Origin: Aureibacillus halotolerans
GTDB taxonomy: Bacteria; Bacillota; Bacilli; Bacillales; DSM-28697
NCBI RefSeq assembly: GCF_004363045.1
Contig: NZ_SNYJ01000005.1
Location: forward strand, 124,001 to 188,000
Direction: 5' to 3'
DNA: 64,000 nt
This document shows positions 23,618 to 32,612 of this stretch, in pieces. The first letter of the stretch is position 1; each line of letters opens with the position of its first letter. Under the pieces are notes generated by a model. That model had not been told where the DNA came from. It ran no database searches and was given only the letters and a program-made list of their open reading frames with translations. Made by a program: the position numbers and the translations under genes.

Positions 23618-24451
23618 ATGGAGAGATTAAGAGGACAAGTCGCCTTGGTGACAGGTGGAAGTAGAGGGGCAGGCAAAGGAATCGCTATCGAATTAGGTCT
23701 CGCAGGAGCCACAGTGTATGTGACTGGGAGGAGTACAACAGAACATCCGTCGAAAAGCCCAGGCAGCTTGGATGAAGTTGTTCAAGAGATAAAAGAGGCT
23801 GGTGGGCGTGCGGTGGCAATTCGATGTGATCACACCGATGATGCCCAAACAAAAGCTGCCATACAAGCCATTCAGGATAAGGAAGGGAAAATGGACATTC
23901 TCGTAAACAATGTTTGGGGTGGCAATGAGCTTCAAATTGATAACAACAAGCCAATGTGGGAGGTTCCGTTAGAGCATTGGGAGAATATGTTTACTTCTGG
24001 TGTGAGAGCACAGGTCGCGACCAATACATTCGCCATCCCGTTAATGAGAGCAACTGGAAACGGTCTGATTGTGCATACGACTTTCTGGGATCAAGACAAA
24101 TATATCGGAAACTTTTATTATGACCTTGCCAAAAACGCGTTGTGCAGGATGGCGTTTGGTTTGGCTTCTGAATTGCAGGAGGACAACGTAGCGGCCATCG
24201 CCGTGTCGCCTGGTTTTATGCGTACGGAGCTCGTCTTAAAGTCAGTAAATACCGACGAAGATCACTGGATGGATGTTCCGGATTTACAGTCTACGGAGAC
24301 ACCACGGTATATTGGGCGAGGAATTGTTGAGCTAGCATGTGACGAACGAAGGATGGAAAAAACCGGACAGGTTCTCACTGCAGGGCAACTTGCCAAGGAA
24401 TATCAATTTACTGACGTCGATGGTCGGTATATCCCTCCATTTACGATTTAA
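23618..24451 (+). CDS. SDR family oxidoreductase
   Basis: Protein of 277 residues of the classical short-chain dehydrogenase fold. Cofactor motif is TGGSRGAGKGIA, then VYVTGRSTTE (an Arg that favours NADP), then ILVNNVWGG. The catalytic Tyr/Lys are in NFYYDLAKNALCRMA (Y-x-x-x-K). Substrate not predictable; relatives are annotated simply as SDR oxidoreductases. AAGGGGG precedes the ATG. It is divergent from the WYL regulator, which suggests local control. Confidence 0.88.
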   Translation: MERLRGQVALVTGGSRGAGKGIAIELGLAGATVYVTGRSTTEHPSKSPGSLDEVVQEIKEAGGRAVAIRCDHTDDAQTKAAIQAIQDKEGKMDILVNNVWGGNELQIDNNKPMWEVPLEHWENMFTSGVRAQVATNTFAIPLMRATGNGLIVHTTFWDQDKYIGNFYYDLAKNALCRMAFGLASELQEDNVAAIAVSPGFMRTELVLKSVNTDEDHWMDVPDLQSTETPRYIGRGIVELACDERRMEKTGQVLTAGQLAKEYQFTDVDGRYIPPFTI

Positions 24452-24466
24452 ATTATTATAAGAACG

Positions 24467-24502
24467 TGCTCATCAGTGAAGCACTGTCAGCACGTTCTTA
24501 CT
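24467..24502. terminator. Hairpin between SDR and DASS genes (convergent)
   Basis: AAGAACGTGCT / AGCACGTTCTT, 11 perfect pairs with a 12-base loop region. No real T tract on the plus strand and only TATAATAATTT on the minus strand, so it is a weak or bidirectional 3' end signal. Confidence 0.55.
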
Positions 24503-24575
24503 TGAGGAGGTTCCGTTTTAGTTTATTTTTCCGTGCTAATCGGTGAGATACGGGTTATCCAAACAAAATATGCGT

Positions 24576-26237
24576 TTACCTAAAATTCTCTGGAACACTA
24601 TTCAAATCAATGCCCCACATTATCGGTAGCAAGACGGTAACAGCAAAGATGATAAGAGCTGCAGCAATGATATTAAGCCAAAAGCCGTTTTTCACCATAT
24701 CAGCAATGGTGATTTTTCCCGTTCCAAAAATAATCGCATTGGGTGGCGTGCCTACGGGTAGCATAAAGGCACAATTTGCTGCTAGAGCTCCTGGAACCAT
24801 TAACGCGAACGGGTGAATGTTTAACGCTAGTGCAAGTGCTGCAACAACAGGCATAATCATTGTGGCCGTTGCAGTATTTGAAGTAATCTCAGTTAAGAAT
24901 AGGATGAGTAGCGTCGTTGCTGCAATAATGATGATGATGTTCATTCCATCCAGCACAGACAGGCGATTTCCAAGCCAGTCTGATAAACCGCTTTCACTAA
25001 ACCCTGCGGCGATTGCTAGCCCACCACCGAACAAAAGCAGGATGCCCCAAGGGATTTCCTTCGAATCCTTCCATGACAGAATCCTGTCATCCTCTCCGCT
25101 TTTTTCTCTGCGCGGAATGAGGAATAAAAGAATTGTTGCTGTGACAGCGATCATGCCATCAGTAATTCCAGGGATTAAACTTTCCCATAGAAAGGTTCTT
25201 GTGACCCACATCGTCGCAGCAAAACAAAAGACAGTAAGGACGATTTTTTCCTCAAAGGAAACGCGGCCAAGGGCAGATAATTCTTTAGTAATGACCTCTT
25301 TCCCTCCTGGCAACTGTTTAAGATCCACTTTGTACACAATACGTGTTAAAAAAAACCAAGTGAAGAGAATCAGGATAATGGATAAAGGCGCGGCAAATGC
25401 CATAAATCCCGCAAAAGAAATCTCTACATCAAAAAGGTTTTGAGCGGTACCAGCTAAAATGATGTTGGGTGGGGTACCAATTAGTGTGCCTAGTCCGCCA
25501 ATTGTCCCTGAATAACCAATACCAAAGATAATCGCTTTTTCAAATTTTTTAAGTGTCGTTTTATGCTCTTCTCCTTTTAGCGTTTGTGACACTTGATAAA
25601 CCATTGCCAAACCAATAGGAATCATCATCATTGTAGCGGCAGTGTTGGAAACCCACATAGATAAAAATCCTGTGGCTAGCATAAAACCAAAAATGATACG
25701 GTTCGTACTTGTACCAATCCAAGAAATAATCGATAAGGCGATACGTTTGTGCAAATCCCACTTTTCCATAGCGGTCGCTATAAAAAAGCCACCGAGAAAT
25801 AGAAAGATAATATCATCGCCGTAGGAAGAAAATACGGCATCCGACTCCATTGCTCCGGTCAGAGGGAGAAGAAGAATCGGCAGCAAGGAGGTCGCTGGGA
25901 TAGGGATGGCTTCTGTCACCCACCAAGTCGCAATCCATAAAGTAGAGGCAAGAACGGCTCTCCCTTCAGGACTTAAATCAGTTGGATGAAAAAAAAGCAA
26001 GGTAAGCACAAACAATAATGGACCAAGAAGCAAACCGATAAGCTGTGGTTTTGAGTAGTTTGGTTTCGGTTGCTTTTCTTTTTCAGTTGGGGATAATGAG
26101 GTAGAAGACGCACCGGGCTTCCCATGCTCAATCGTACTTTTAGAAAATTGAAGTTTGTAAAAACGTAGATGGTGCTTTGTTTGTGCATGAGATCGCCAAA
26201 GGCTGCTCCACAAAGCAAGTGCAGTTGACTTCAACAT
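24576..26237 (-). CDS. DASS family (SLC13) sodium:dicarboxylate/anion symporter
   Basis: Membrane protein of 553 residues with about 12 segments after a charged N-terminal region of about 70 residues. Both sodium-binding SNT motifs are present: MWVSNTAATMMMIPIG in the first half and EITSNTATATMIMPVVAAL in the second, and both are followed by the paired loop sequences LIGTPPNIILAG and PVGTPPNAIIFG. These mark the divalent-anion:sodium symporters that import succinate, citrate or sulfate. The ATG at 26237 has AGGAGG 7 bases upstream; the longer frame to 26387 is not supported. It is divergent from an AraC-type regulator gene. Confidence 0.9.
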   Translation of the reverse strand: MLKSTALALWSSLWRSHAQTKHHLRFYKLQFSKSTIEHGKPGASSTSLSPTEKEKQPKPNYSKPQLIGLLLGPLLFVLTLLFFHPTDLSPEGRAVLASTLWIATWWVTEAIPIPATSLLPILLLPLTGAMESDAVFSSYGDDIIFLFLGGFFIATAMEKWDLHKRIALSIISWIGTSTNRIIFGFMLATGFLSMWVSNTAATMMMIPIGLAMVYQVSQTLKGEEHKTTLKKFEKAIIFGIGYSGTIGGLGTLIGTPPNIILAGTAQNLFDVEISFAGFMAFAAPLSIILILFTWFFLTRIVYKVDLKQLPGGKEVITKELSALGRVSFEEKIVLTVFCFAATMWVTRTFLWESLIPGITDGMIAVTATILLFLIPRREKSGEDDRILSWKDSKEIPWGILLLFGGGLAIAAGFSESGLSDWLGNRLSVLDGMNIIIIIAATTLLILFLTEITSNTATATMIMPVVAALALALNIHPFALMVPGALAANCAFMLPVGTPPNAIIFGTGKITIADMVKNGFWLNIIAAALIIFAVTVLLPIMWGIDLNSVPENFR

Positions 26238-26430
26238 AACGATTCCTCCTTGGTGAGTTAAATAGGGGCATGTTAAGGCGTACCCGATTCCGTTTAAATG
26301 AAAACGCATACTTTTGTAAATATGGAATTGAATAACGAGCCAAAAGTACTTCCTGTCCCAAGAGTGCAGAGAAAGACAGGATTCCATTCTTGGGACACAC
26401 TACAGTATAAATTAAAGGAGGCATTAGCCG

Positions 26431-27291
26431 ATGACGTGGGTAGAGTCGTTGCAACAAGCTATAGATTATATGGAGATACACCTGAGGGGAAAGCTTGATG
26501 TTACAGAGGTGGCGAAGCAGGCGAATATGTCTCCGTTTTATTTTCAACGTATGTTTACGTTGCTGACAGGCATGACGATGGGTGAATATCATCGAGGCAG
26601 GCGACTGACACTGGCTGCTCAAGAGCTATGCACAACAGATACAAAAATTATCGATATTGCCTATGCCTTCGGCTATGACACTCCTGAAGCTTTTGCCAAA
26701 GCCTTTCGAAACCAGCACGGATGCACTCCGACTGAAGCGCGCAACGGCAAGGGGGAACGACAATCTTATAACCGCCTGGTCATTCAGGTGACATTGAAAG
26801 GAGTCGAACAGATGAAGTATCGCATTGAAGAAAGGAACGCTTTTAGTGTCGTGGGGTTAAAAAAGGAATTTTCCATGGATATGGTGGAGAACCAACATCA
26901 AATCCCGCAGTTTTGGAATCAGGTAAATGGAGACGGCACAACAGATCGCCTTGTTGCTTTAAATGATGGGGACATTAAAGGTGTGCTCGGTGTATGCGTC
27001 GATTTGAGTGATGAAACGTCTAAACGTATAGATTATTGGATTGCGGCAGCATCGAAGCAGGAAACGCATGAAGAGTTTTCAACCCTTAAAATGCCAGCAG
27101 CAAAATGGGCAGTATTTGAAGTGCATGGGGCAATGCCACATGCCATCCAAGAAGTCTGGGAAAAAATTTATTCTGAATGGTTTCCGTCGAGTGGATACAA
27201 GCCAGTAGGCGGGCCAGACTTTGAAATGTATACAGACGATGACCCTTATGATCCAAACTGTTATTCAGAGATTTGGATATCTGTAAAATAA
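26431..27291 (+). CDS. AraC family regulator with GyrI-like effector domain
   Basis: Protein of 286 residues. Residues 5-100 are the double AraC helix-turn-helix (LDVTEVAKQANMSPFYFQRMFTLLTGMTMGEYHRGRRLTLAAQEL, then IIDIAYAFGYDTPEAFAKAFRNQHGCTPTEAR). Residues 125-286 form a GyrI/SHV domain (YRIEERNAFSVVGLKKEFSMDM and on, ending in EIWISVK) which binds small hydrophobic ligands. Relatives such as Rob and BmrR-like proteins react to drugs. AAAGGAGG precedes the ATG. Targets unknown; the divergent DASS gene is one candidate. Confidence 0.88.
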   Translation: MTWVESLQQAIDYMEIHLRGKLDVTEVAKQANMSPFYFQRMFTLLTGMTMGEYHRGRRLTLAAQELCTTDTKIIDIAYAFGYDTPEAFAKAFRNQHGCTPTEARNGKGERQSYNRLVIQVTLKGVEQMKYRIEERNAFSVVGLKKEFSMDMVENQHQIPQFWNQVNGDGTTDRLVALNDGDIKGVLGVCVDLSDETSKRIDYWIAAASKQETHEEFSTLKMPAAKWAVFEVHGAMPHAIQEVWEKIYSEWFPSSGYKPVGGPDFEMYTDDDPYDPNCYSEIWISVK

Positions 27292-27295
27292 AGGG

Positions 27296-27325
27296 TTGAC
27301 AACAGGGGAGCGAGTGGGGTAAAGT
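27296..27325 (+). promoter_or_regulatory. Promoter of the thrZ leader
   Basis: TTGACA, 18 bases, TAAAGT. It starts 4 bases after the AraC stop codon and precedes the two T-boxes. Confidence 0.6.
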
Positions 27326-27599
27326 TCTCTTCAATCCTATAGTGATGATAAGCGATGCGAAGGACAAGAGTCAGCGATATTTTTCTTTCCAGGGAACAGG
27401 GGCCATCGACTGGAAGCCTCTCAAGTAAAACCAATGACTTACCACCTTCAAGCTGTTGTGGGGAAATGGGCGCCCAGAGTAACCGCAACCGGTAAAAGCC
27501 GTTATCTTTTTTGAGAAGACACGAATTCTTTCTTTCGTGTGCAAATCAGGGTGGAACCACGACGACAACTCGTCCCTTTTACTAGGGACGGGTTTTTTT
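27326..27599 (+). ncRNA. T-box riboswitch 1 (threonine tRNA sensing)
   Basis: The conserved T-box AGGGTGGAACCACGA stands at 27548-27562, followed by a terminator CTCGTCCC / GGGACGGG plus seven T (27569-27599); the T-box bases and the left terminator arm can form the antiterminator. The Stem I region starts with GATGATAAGCGATGCGAAGGA. ACC (Thr codon) at 27430-27432 is the best specifier candidate. Uncharged tRNA-Thr should prevent termination. Confidence 0.88.
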
Positions 27600-27611
27600 G
27601 CGCCATAAAAT

Positions 27612-27876
27612 AAATTAAAACGATGAGAAGGACACGCAACTCTAATCGTTTTCTTTCCAGAGAACAAAGGCCATCGGCTGCGAGCCTTTGAAGAAAACCT
27701 AGAGCTGTACCCCCTTCAAGTGCATTAGGGAACTGGGAGACCAAAGTATCTATTGACGGGTGACGCCGTTATCCGTTCAATGAAGCATAGGCATCGATTG
27801 ATTTGGGATGTCTATGGAATCAGGGTGGAACCACGATAGTAAGCTCGTCCCTTTTGTGAGGGATGGGCTTTTTTTG
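27612..27876 (+). ncRNA. T-box riboswitch 2 (threonine tRNA sensing)
   Basis: A second complete T-box: the K-turn/GA motif GATGAGAAGGACACG near 27622, ACC at 27697-27699 in a context matching the first copy (AAAACC), T-box AGGGTGGAACCACGA at 27822-27836, and terminator AGCTCGTCCC / GGGATGGGCT plus T tract at 27842-27876. It reads directly into the thrZ ribosome site. Confidence 0.88.
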
Positions 27877-27921
27877 TTGTTTTTTTTCTACGAATTTATT
27901 GAAAATAGGAGGAGCAAACCA

Positions 27922-29841
27922 ATGAGCAAAATCACTGTTTTTTTACCAGATGGAAGAAGTCGAGAGGTCGATGAAGGGGCAACGCTTGCTAGCATCGTAA
28001 AGCAATTGAGCTCTAGCTTAAAAAAGCGTGCCGTTGCAGGGGAATTGAATGGAAAACTAGTCGACCTTAGCCATATGGTATGCCATAACGACCATATTCG
28101 GATTGTTGAGCTTGATTCTGAAGAGGGAATTCAGGTGCTTCGGCATAGTGCAGCCCATTTGCTCGCTCAGGCGGTGAAACGATTGTTTGGTAACATCCCG
28201 CTTGGCGTTGGACCTGTGATAAAAGATGGCTTTTATTACGATATGGACCTGCCAAGACCGTTGACACCAGATGATCTTGTGCAGTTGCAAAAAGAAATGG
28301 AGCGGCTCGCAGCAGAAAACTTGCCCATCCAACGAGAGGTCGTGTCCAAAGCAGAAGCAAAGAAATGGTTTGAAGAGGTAGGCGACCAGTTAAAGCTAGA
28401 GCTGCTAAAAGATGTGCCGGAAAATGAAGAGATTTCTCTTTATCGTCAAGGCGAATTTGTTGATCTTTGCCGTGGTCCACATGTTCCATCAACGTCTTGG
28501 ATCAAGCATGTTCAATTGCTTCATGTCGCAGGCGCTTATTGGCGTGGCAACAGTGACAATGCCATGCTGCAACGTGTGTATGGAACAGCATTTCCAAGCA
28601 AGATTGCCCTTGAAGAGCACTTACACATGCTCGAGGAGGCGAAAAAACGCGATCATCGTAAGCTCGGTAAGCAGTTGGAGCTATTTGGATTTTCTGAAGA
28701 TGCCCCTGGAATGCCACTGTTTTTTCCAAAGGGCATGCAGGTTCGCAACAAGCTAGAAGCCTTTTGGAGAGAGGCACATGAAAGAGCCGAGTATGTAGAG
28801 GTGAAAACACCAATCATGATGAACCAGCGAGTGTGGGAACGATCAGGGCATTGGGCACATTATCATGAGAATATGTATTTTTCGACAATTGATGAACAGG
28901 CTTTTGCTCTCAAACCAATGAGCTGTCCAGGGGCAATGCTCGTTTACAATAGCAGACGCCGAAGCTATCGTGAGCTGCCTCTTCGTTACGGCGAGCTAGG
29001 GCTTGTGCACCGCCATGAAGCGTCAGGGGCTTTAAATGGACTTTTGCGTGTTCGCAGCTTTACGCAGGACGATGCCCATATTTTTCTCCGACCTGCACAA
29101 ATTAAAACGGAAATCCACCGCATTATTGACCTTATCGATGCAGTGTACAAAGTGTTTGGCTTTTCGTATGAGGTTGAACTGTCGACACGCCCCGAGAATT
29201 CGATGGGGTCAGATGAGCTTTGGAATCAATCGATTGCTGCGCTAAGGGAAGTGTTAGTTGAACGTGGCCAGCAGTTTGCTATAAACGAAGGAGATGGCGC
29301 CTTCTACGGACCGAAAATTGACTTCCATGTATCAGATGCCATAGGTCGATCCTGGCAGTGCGGTACGATACAGCTTGATTTCCAAATGCCTGAAAAATTC
29401 GGCTGTGTGTATATTAACGAAGCCAATGAAAAGGAAACGCCTGTTGTGCTGCATCGTGTCATTTTCGGCTCTGTAGAACGTTTTTTAGCCATTCTGATCG
29501 AGCATTATGCTGGCGCATTTCCATTATGGCTTGCGCCAGTACAAGTGAAAGTCCTCCCCATTGCAGATAAACACGTCAGCTATGCTCAGAAGGTAAAGCG
29601 AATGCTACAGGAAAAAGGCTGTCGAGTGGAAGTCGACGAGCGCGCAGAAAAGATGGGGTTGAAGATAAGAGAGGCAGAGCAAGAAAAAGTCCCTTTTATG
29701 ATGATTGTAGGTGACGACGAAGTGTCGAATAGAAACGTCTCTCTCAGACAACGTGGCAAAAAGAATCTCGGCTCAATGACGATAGAAGAAGTGCTAGGGG
29801 AGATAGGGGATTTCCGGCGACCTAACAAGAGTGAAAAATAA
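27922..29841 (+). CDS. thrZ: Threonyl-tRNA synthetase, ThrZ type
   Basis: Protein of 639 residues. Domains in order: TGS (1-60), tRNA editing/SAD domain with HSAAHLLAQAVKRLF and VDLCRGPHVPST (65-225), class II catalytic core with motif 2 around LVHRHEASGALNGLLRVRSFTQDDAHIF and motif 3 near VILHRVIFGSVERFLAILIEHY (240-535), and the anticodon-binding domain at the C-terminus. It attaches threonine to tRNA-Thr and clears mis-charged serine. AGGAGG precedes the ATG. In B. subtilis the inducible second enzyme ThrZ has several tandem T-boxes while ThrS has one, so the two tandem leaders here favour ThrZ; whether another thrS exists cannot be seen. Confidence 0.93.
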   Translation: MSKITVFLPDGRSREVDEGATLASIVKQLSSSLKKRAVAGELNGKLVDLSHMVCHNDHIRIVELDSEEGIQVLRHSAAHLLAQAVKRLFGNIPLGVGPVIKDGFYYDMDLPRPLTPDDLVQLQKEMERLAAENLPIQREVVSKAEAKKWFEEVGDQLKLELLKDVPENEEISLYRQGEFVDLCRGPHVPSTSWIKHVQLLHVAGAYWRGNSDNAMLQRVYGTAFPSKIALEEHLHMLEEAKKRDHRKLGKQLELFGFSEDAPGMPLFFPKGMQVRNKLEAFWREAHERAEYVEVKTPIMMNQRVWERSGHWAHYHENMYFSTIDEQAFALKPMSCPGAMLVYNSRRRSYRELPLRYGELGLVHRHEASGALNGLLRVRSFTQDDAHIFLRPAQIKTEIHRIIDLIDAVYKVFGFSYEVELSTRPENSMGSDELWNQSIAALREVLVERGQQFAINEGDGAFYGPKIDFHVSDAIGRSWQCGTIQLDFQMPEKFGCVYINEANEKETPVVLHRVIFGSVERFLAILIEHYAGAFPLWLAPVQVKVLPIADKHVSYAQKVKRMLQEKGCRVEVDERAEKMGLKIREAEQEKVPFMMIVGDDEVSNRNVSLRQRGKKNLGSMTIEEVLGEIGDFRRPNKSEK

Positions 29842-29886
29842 ATGTCATTTCCCTATAACGTTACGCTCTCTTTAAGAGGTAAGGAG

Positions 29887-30210
29887 ATGACAACGGAAAA
29901 ACGCTTTACATTAGGCGAGCTTGCAAAGCGAACAGGGGTCACAATCTTACGCTCCAGTACTAAGACAACATTGGGCTCTTGCCTGCTACGAGGGGAGAGC
30001 GTGATGAATGTCGCTATTACAGAGAAGACGATGTCTATGTGCTTCAGCAGATTATCTTTTCTTTACGCAACGAGAGCTCGATGCCCATCGGTCCGTTTAT
30101 GAGCAGCGAGAGAGGAATGGTCTGAAGAGGATAAGCGCTTGATGGAGCTGACGGACAGATATATTGACCTCGCCGTTCAGTTTCGGCGTAGGGAAGGTGT
30201 AAAGGACTAA
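29887..30210 (+). pseudogene. Broken MerR/TipA-like regulator gene
   Basis: AAGGAG and an ATG at 29887 lead into RFTLGELAKRTGVT, the first helix-turn-helix of a MerR protein. The expected continuation appears in pieces in other frames: LQYYDNIGLLPA-like bases with changes near 29950-30000, then CRYYREDDVYVLQQII, then LDAHRSVYEQRE and EWSEEDKRLMELTDRYIDLAVQFRR before a stop at 30208. The last part resembles the drug-binding TipAS half. Several shifts and a shortened middle make this a decayed gene. Confidence 0.65.
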
Positions 30211-30310
30211 GAGGGAAACATAATGTATACAGGTCCTTTAATGTTTAGCACACGGAATACAGAATCTGAATATGCTAGAGCAAGCGATTCAATTCAGAGG
30301 AGGCATGTGT

Positions 30311-30739
30311 ATGTCGTTTCTCCCTTATGATCCCTTTACACAGTTGGCAGACATTCGAAAAGATTTTGACCGTTTCTTTAATGAATTTCCGACTGCTTTT
30401 CAGTCAGCGGCGCAAGTTGGCTTGAGGTTGTATGAATTGGACGACGAGGTTGTGGCCACATGCCACCTTCCGGGGATTCGGAAGAAGGAAGATGTTGAGG
30501 TGGACATCGCGAACAATATGCTGACCATTCGAGCCAAGGTCAACCACAGCACCCCTAGCGATGGGGAAGTGCACCGTAAAGAAAATCATGTCAGTCAATT
30601 TCAACAGTCGGTGTCGCTTCCAGGCACCATCTCCACAGAAGATGTGTACGCTGTTTTTCAAGGAGGCGTTCTGGAAGTGAGGATGCCCAAACTCGGAGGG
30701 CACGAGCGTAAGGCGATTGATATCAAATTTCATGATTAA
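30311..30739 (+). CDS. Hsp20/alpha-crystallin small heat shock protein
   Basis: Protein of 142 residues. Short N-terminal arm (SFLPYDPFTQLADIRKDFDRFFNEFP), alpha-crystallin domain at about 35-130 (LRLYELDDEVVATCHLPGIRKKEDVEVDIANNMLTIRAKVNH through GGVLEVRMPKLGG), with the usual L-P-G-I and G-x-L-x-V/x-x-P features. It forms oligomers that hold unfolding proteins. The C-terminal I-x-I anchor is present as IDIKF. GGAGG lies 7 bases before the ATG at 30311. No CIRCE or CtsR box was noticed close by. Terminated by a clear hairpin. Confidence 0.9.
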   Translation: MSFLPYDPFTQLADIRKDFDRFFNEFPTAFQSAAQVGLRLYELDDEVVATCHLPGIRKKEDVEVDIANNMLTIRAKVNHSTPSDGEVHRKENHVSQFQQSVSLPGTISTEDVYAVFQGGVLEVRMPKLGGHERKAIDIKFHD

Positions 30740-30747
30740 CAACCACG

Positions 30748-30792
30748 ACTCCACAGGTCAGGGTGGGACTGAACTGTGGAGTTGTTTGTTTA
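30748..30792 (+). terminator. Terminator after the Hsp20 gene
   Basis: Perfect 9-bp stem ACTCCACAG / CTGTGGAGT followed by TGTTTGTTT. Confidence 0.75.
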
Positions 30793-30892
30793 GTAAAACG
30801 GACCGAACACGATAAAAGGTCGACTGGACTTTGCCTGCCCAATCGTAGTACGCTTAACAGCGATCTTATTTTTTCATCGCTGGAGGCGCATC

Positions 30893-31630
30893 ATGGCAAT
30901 AACATTTACGATGATTGTCTTGGGTCTGATTGTCGGGTTCGTTGGAGCGGGTGGGGCAGGCTTTGTGATCGCATTGCTCACAACGTTATTTGACGTTCCC
31001 ATTCATGTGGCATTGGGCACGTCGTTGACCGCAATGGCGTTTACGACCCTCTCAGGCGCATACAGTCATTACAGAGAAAAAAACACACATCTGAAAATTG
31101 GACTCATCACTGGAGGAGCTGCTTTTTTCAGTTCTTTTTTTGGCGCTCGTCTTGCCGCATTCATTCCAGAAGGGACGTTGCATTATTTCACTTCGGCGAT
31201 GCTCCTGCTGTCAGCAGTAACGATGCTCGTTAAACTGTTTATCTTAAAAGACAAAGAAGCAGTTCCCTTTGATGGTGTTCGTCTTTGGCTTAGCGCCATT
31301 GGTTTAGGGCTTGTGACAGGCCTTTTGTCGGGCATGTTTGGTGTCGGGTCAGCGCCATTTATTCAAGTTGGTCTGTTAATGCTGTTGCATCTCACCATCA
31401 GGCAGTCCGTTGGAACGACGATGCTTGTCATTATTCCGATTGCCATTGGTGGGGGATTTGGCTACTGGACAGAAGGCTACGTAGATTTCCTTTTGCTCCT
31501 TAAGGTGCTTGTTGGCACGATGATTGGCGCCTACATAGGGGCAAAGTTTACGAACCTTGCGCCCAAGCCTGTGTTGAAGGCAGCAGTCGTTGCGACGCCT
31601 GCGTTTGCAGGGCTTTTGTTGCTTTTTTAA
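30893..31630 (+). CDS. TauE/SafE family membrane transporter (first copy)
   Basis: Membrane protein of 245 residues with about eight segments. The two inverted family repeats show as GFVGAGGAGFVIALLTTLFDVPIHVALGTSLTAMAFTTLSG and GLLSGMFGVGSAPFIQVGLLMLLHLTIRQSVGTTMLVIIPIA. The family is linked to export of sulfite, sulfoacetate and other organosulfur anions, but many members are unassigned. GGAGG is 8 bases before the ATG. It stands alone, ends at a terminator, and is followed by the first repeat region. Not closely alike in sequence to the second TauE/SafE gene at 43.7 kb. Confidence 0.85.
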   Translation: MAITFTMIVLGLIVGFVGAGGAGFVIALLTTLFDVPIHVALGTSLTAMAFTTLSGAYSHYREKNTHLKIGLITGGAAFFSSFFGARLAAFIPEGTLHYFTSAMLLLSAVTMLVKLFILKDKEAVPFDGVRLWLSAIGLGLVTGLLSGMFGVGSAPFIQVGLLMLLHLTIRQSVGTTMLVIIPIAIGGGFGYWTEGYVDFLLLLKVLVGTMIGAYIGAKFTNLAPKPVLKAAVVATPAFAGLLLLF

Positions 31631-31709
31631 AAAAAGATTTATAGGAAAGTTGTTTTTTAGCTAGTCGATGCTTCTTTATATAGAAGAGAGACAATGATTC
31701 AAGCATCCA

Positions 31710-31760
31710 AATAAGGCTGTTCGAAAAGTTGTAACATGACTTTACGGACAGCCTTATTCT
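31710..31760 (+). terminator. Terminator after the first TauE/SafE gene
   Basis: AATAAGGCTGTTC / GGACAGCCTTATT, 13 positions with one mismatch or wobble, then TCTG. Weak T tract. Confidence 0.55.
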
Positions 31761-31800
31761 GATAAGAGACAAATTATTTTTGTTTCAGTCGTCTTACATT

Positions 31801-32612
31801 CGCTAGAGGACACTCGAGACTAGTGCCCCATCAGGTAACGAAGAGTTATGGTTCTTGTTTTCGCACAAGTTAACAGCTGGAAACCATTTTCTCTAGCAAA
31901 CGGCTATACATTCGCGTTCACCTTAAAGGGTACAAGTGCATCATCGACTCGAAAAGACTTCGTCGTGATTTCTTTGTCGCAGGAGTCTCGCTAGTAGCCG
32001 TTTTTGGTTTATGATACAGAACGAATGAAATGAGAAAGATCTTTTTTGGTTTCATTTTCAACAGTTACCAAACGACATTCGTGTAAAAGGCACCAAGTCA
32101 TCTACATTGAAACATTGCGCTGACTTGCCTTATTTGGTTGCAACACGGCTTTTACCCACTAAACGAAACCGATCCACATGAAAACAATGTACACAGAAAT
32201 AAACATCAGCGTAGTCCACATACGTAGACTCTAGTGGGATCAGCGCGAGCTGAAGATCCCCTCGAAAAAGCCGTGCTTTTTCGAGGAAGCTGAAGCCATG
32301 CCCCACAGAAAGCGAAGGTTGTTGACGGAGCGGTCGACATTCCCGTGCCTGGAGTCTCACTAGTGACCGCTTTTGGTTTATGATAAAGAACGAATTAAAT
32401 GAGACCGACCTTTTATGGGTTCACTTCATTCCTTTACCATACAACATTCGTGTAAAAGGCACCAGATCATCTACCTTGAAACATTGCACTTACTTGCTTT
32501 ATTTGGTTGCAACACGGCTTTTTACCCCTATACGAGACCGAGCCCACAATAAAACAATGTACGCGGAAACAAATAATATCAAACACGGGTACGCAAAGTC
32601 TATCTTACTTAT
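31801..32612. repeat. Repeat region R1 (non-coding, two units, second truncated)
   Basis: About 800 bases without a supportable gene. Blocks of this region recur at 44.9-45.8 kb and in part at 59.0-59.2 kb. One unit runs from about 31980 (GGAGTCTCGCTAGT) through CATTCGTGTAAAAGGCACCA and TTTGGTTGCAACACGGCTTTT to the structured core at 32214-32326; a second unit starts at 32351 and repeats the same blocks but breaks off at about 32575, before the core. A separate block (TTTTCGCACAAGTTAACAGC near 31859) is shared with region R2 only. Small frames within are shadows of the repeat. Confidence 0.8.
32214..32326. repeat. Structured repeat core, copy 1
   Basis: Outer arms GTCCACATAC / GGTTGTTGAC (worn), inner GTGGG / CCCAC, apical hairpin CTCGAAAAAGC-CGT-GCTTTTTCGAG (11 bp). 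The sequence between is nearly identical to the other three copies. See the finding on paired changes. Confidence 0.8.

Noticed and set aside
26298-26498. 66-codon plus-strand frame before the AraC/GyrI gene
   Set aside because: No ribosome site, overlaps the AraC gene in another frame, and has no recognisable features.
27808-27921. Upstream extension of thrZ
   Set aside because: It would translate the second T-box and its terminator; the AGGAGG-ATG at 27922 is the real start.
32130-32360. Minus-strand frame ending SRVATK within the repeat; related frames at 45007-45231, 45029-45367 and 58946-59257
   Set aside because: They follow the repeat sequence and its inverted arms, have no ribosome sites, and are disrupted differently in each copy. 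The paired base changes explain their similarity better than protein coding.
31801-32612. Repeat regions as insertion sequences or MITEs
   Set aside because: No transposase, terminal inverted repeats with target duplications, or sharp common ends were seen. The compensated stem changes point to a conserved structure, although a mobile origin is not ruled out.
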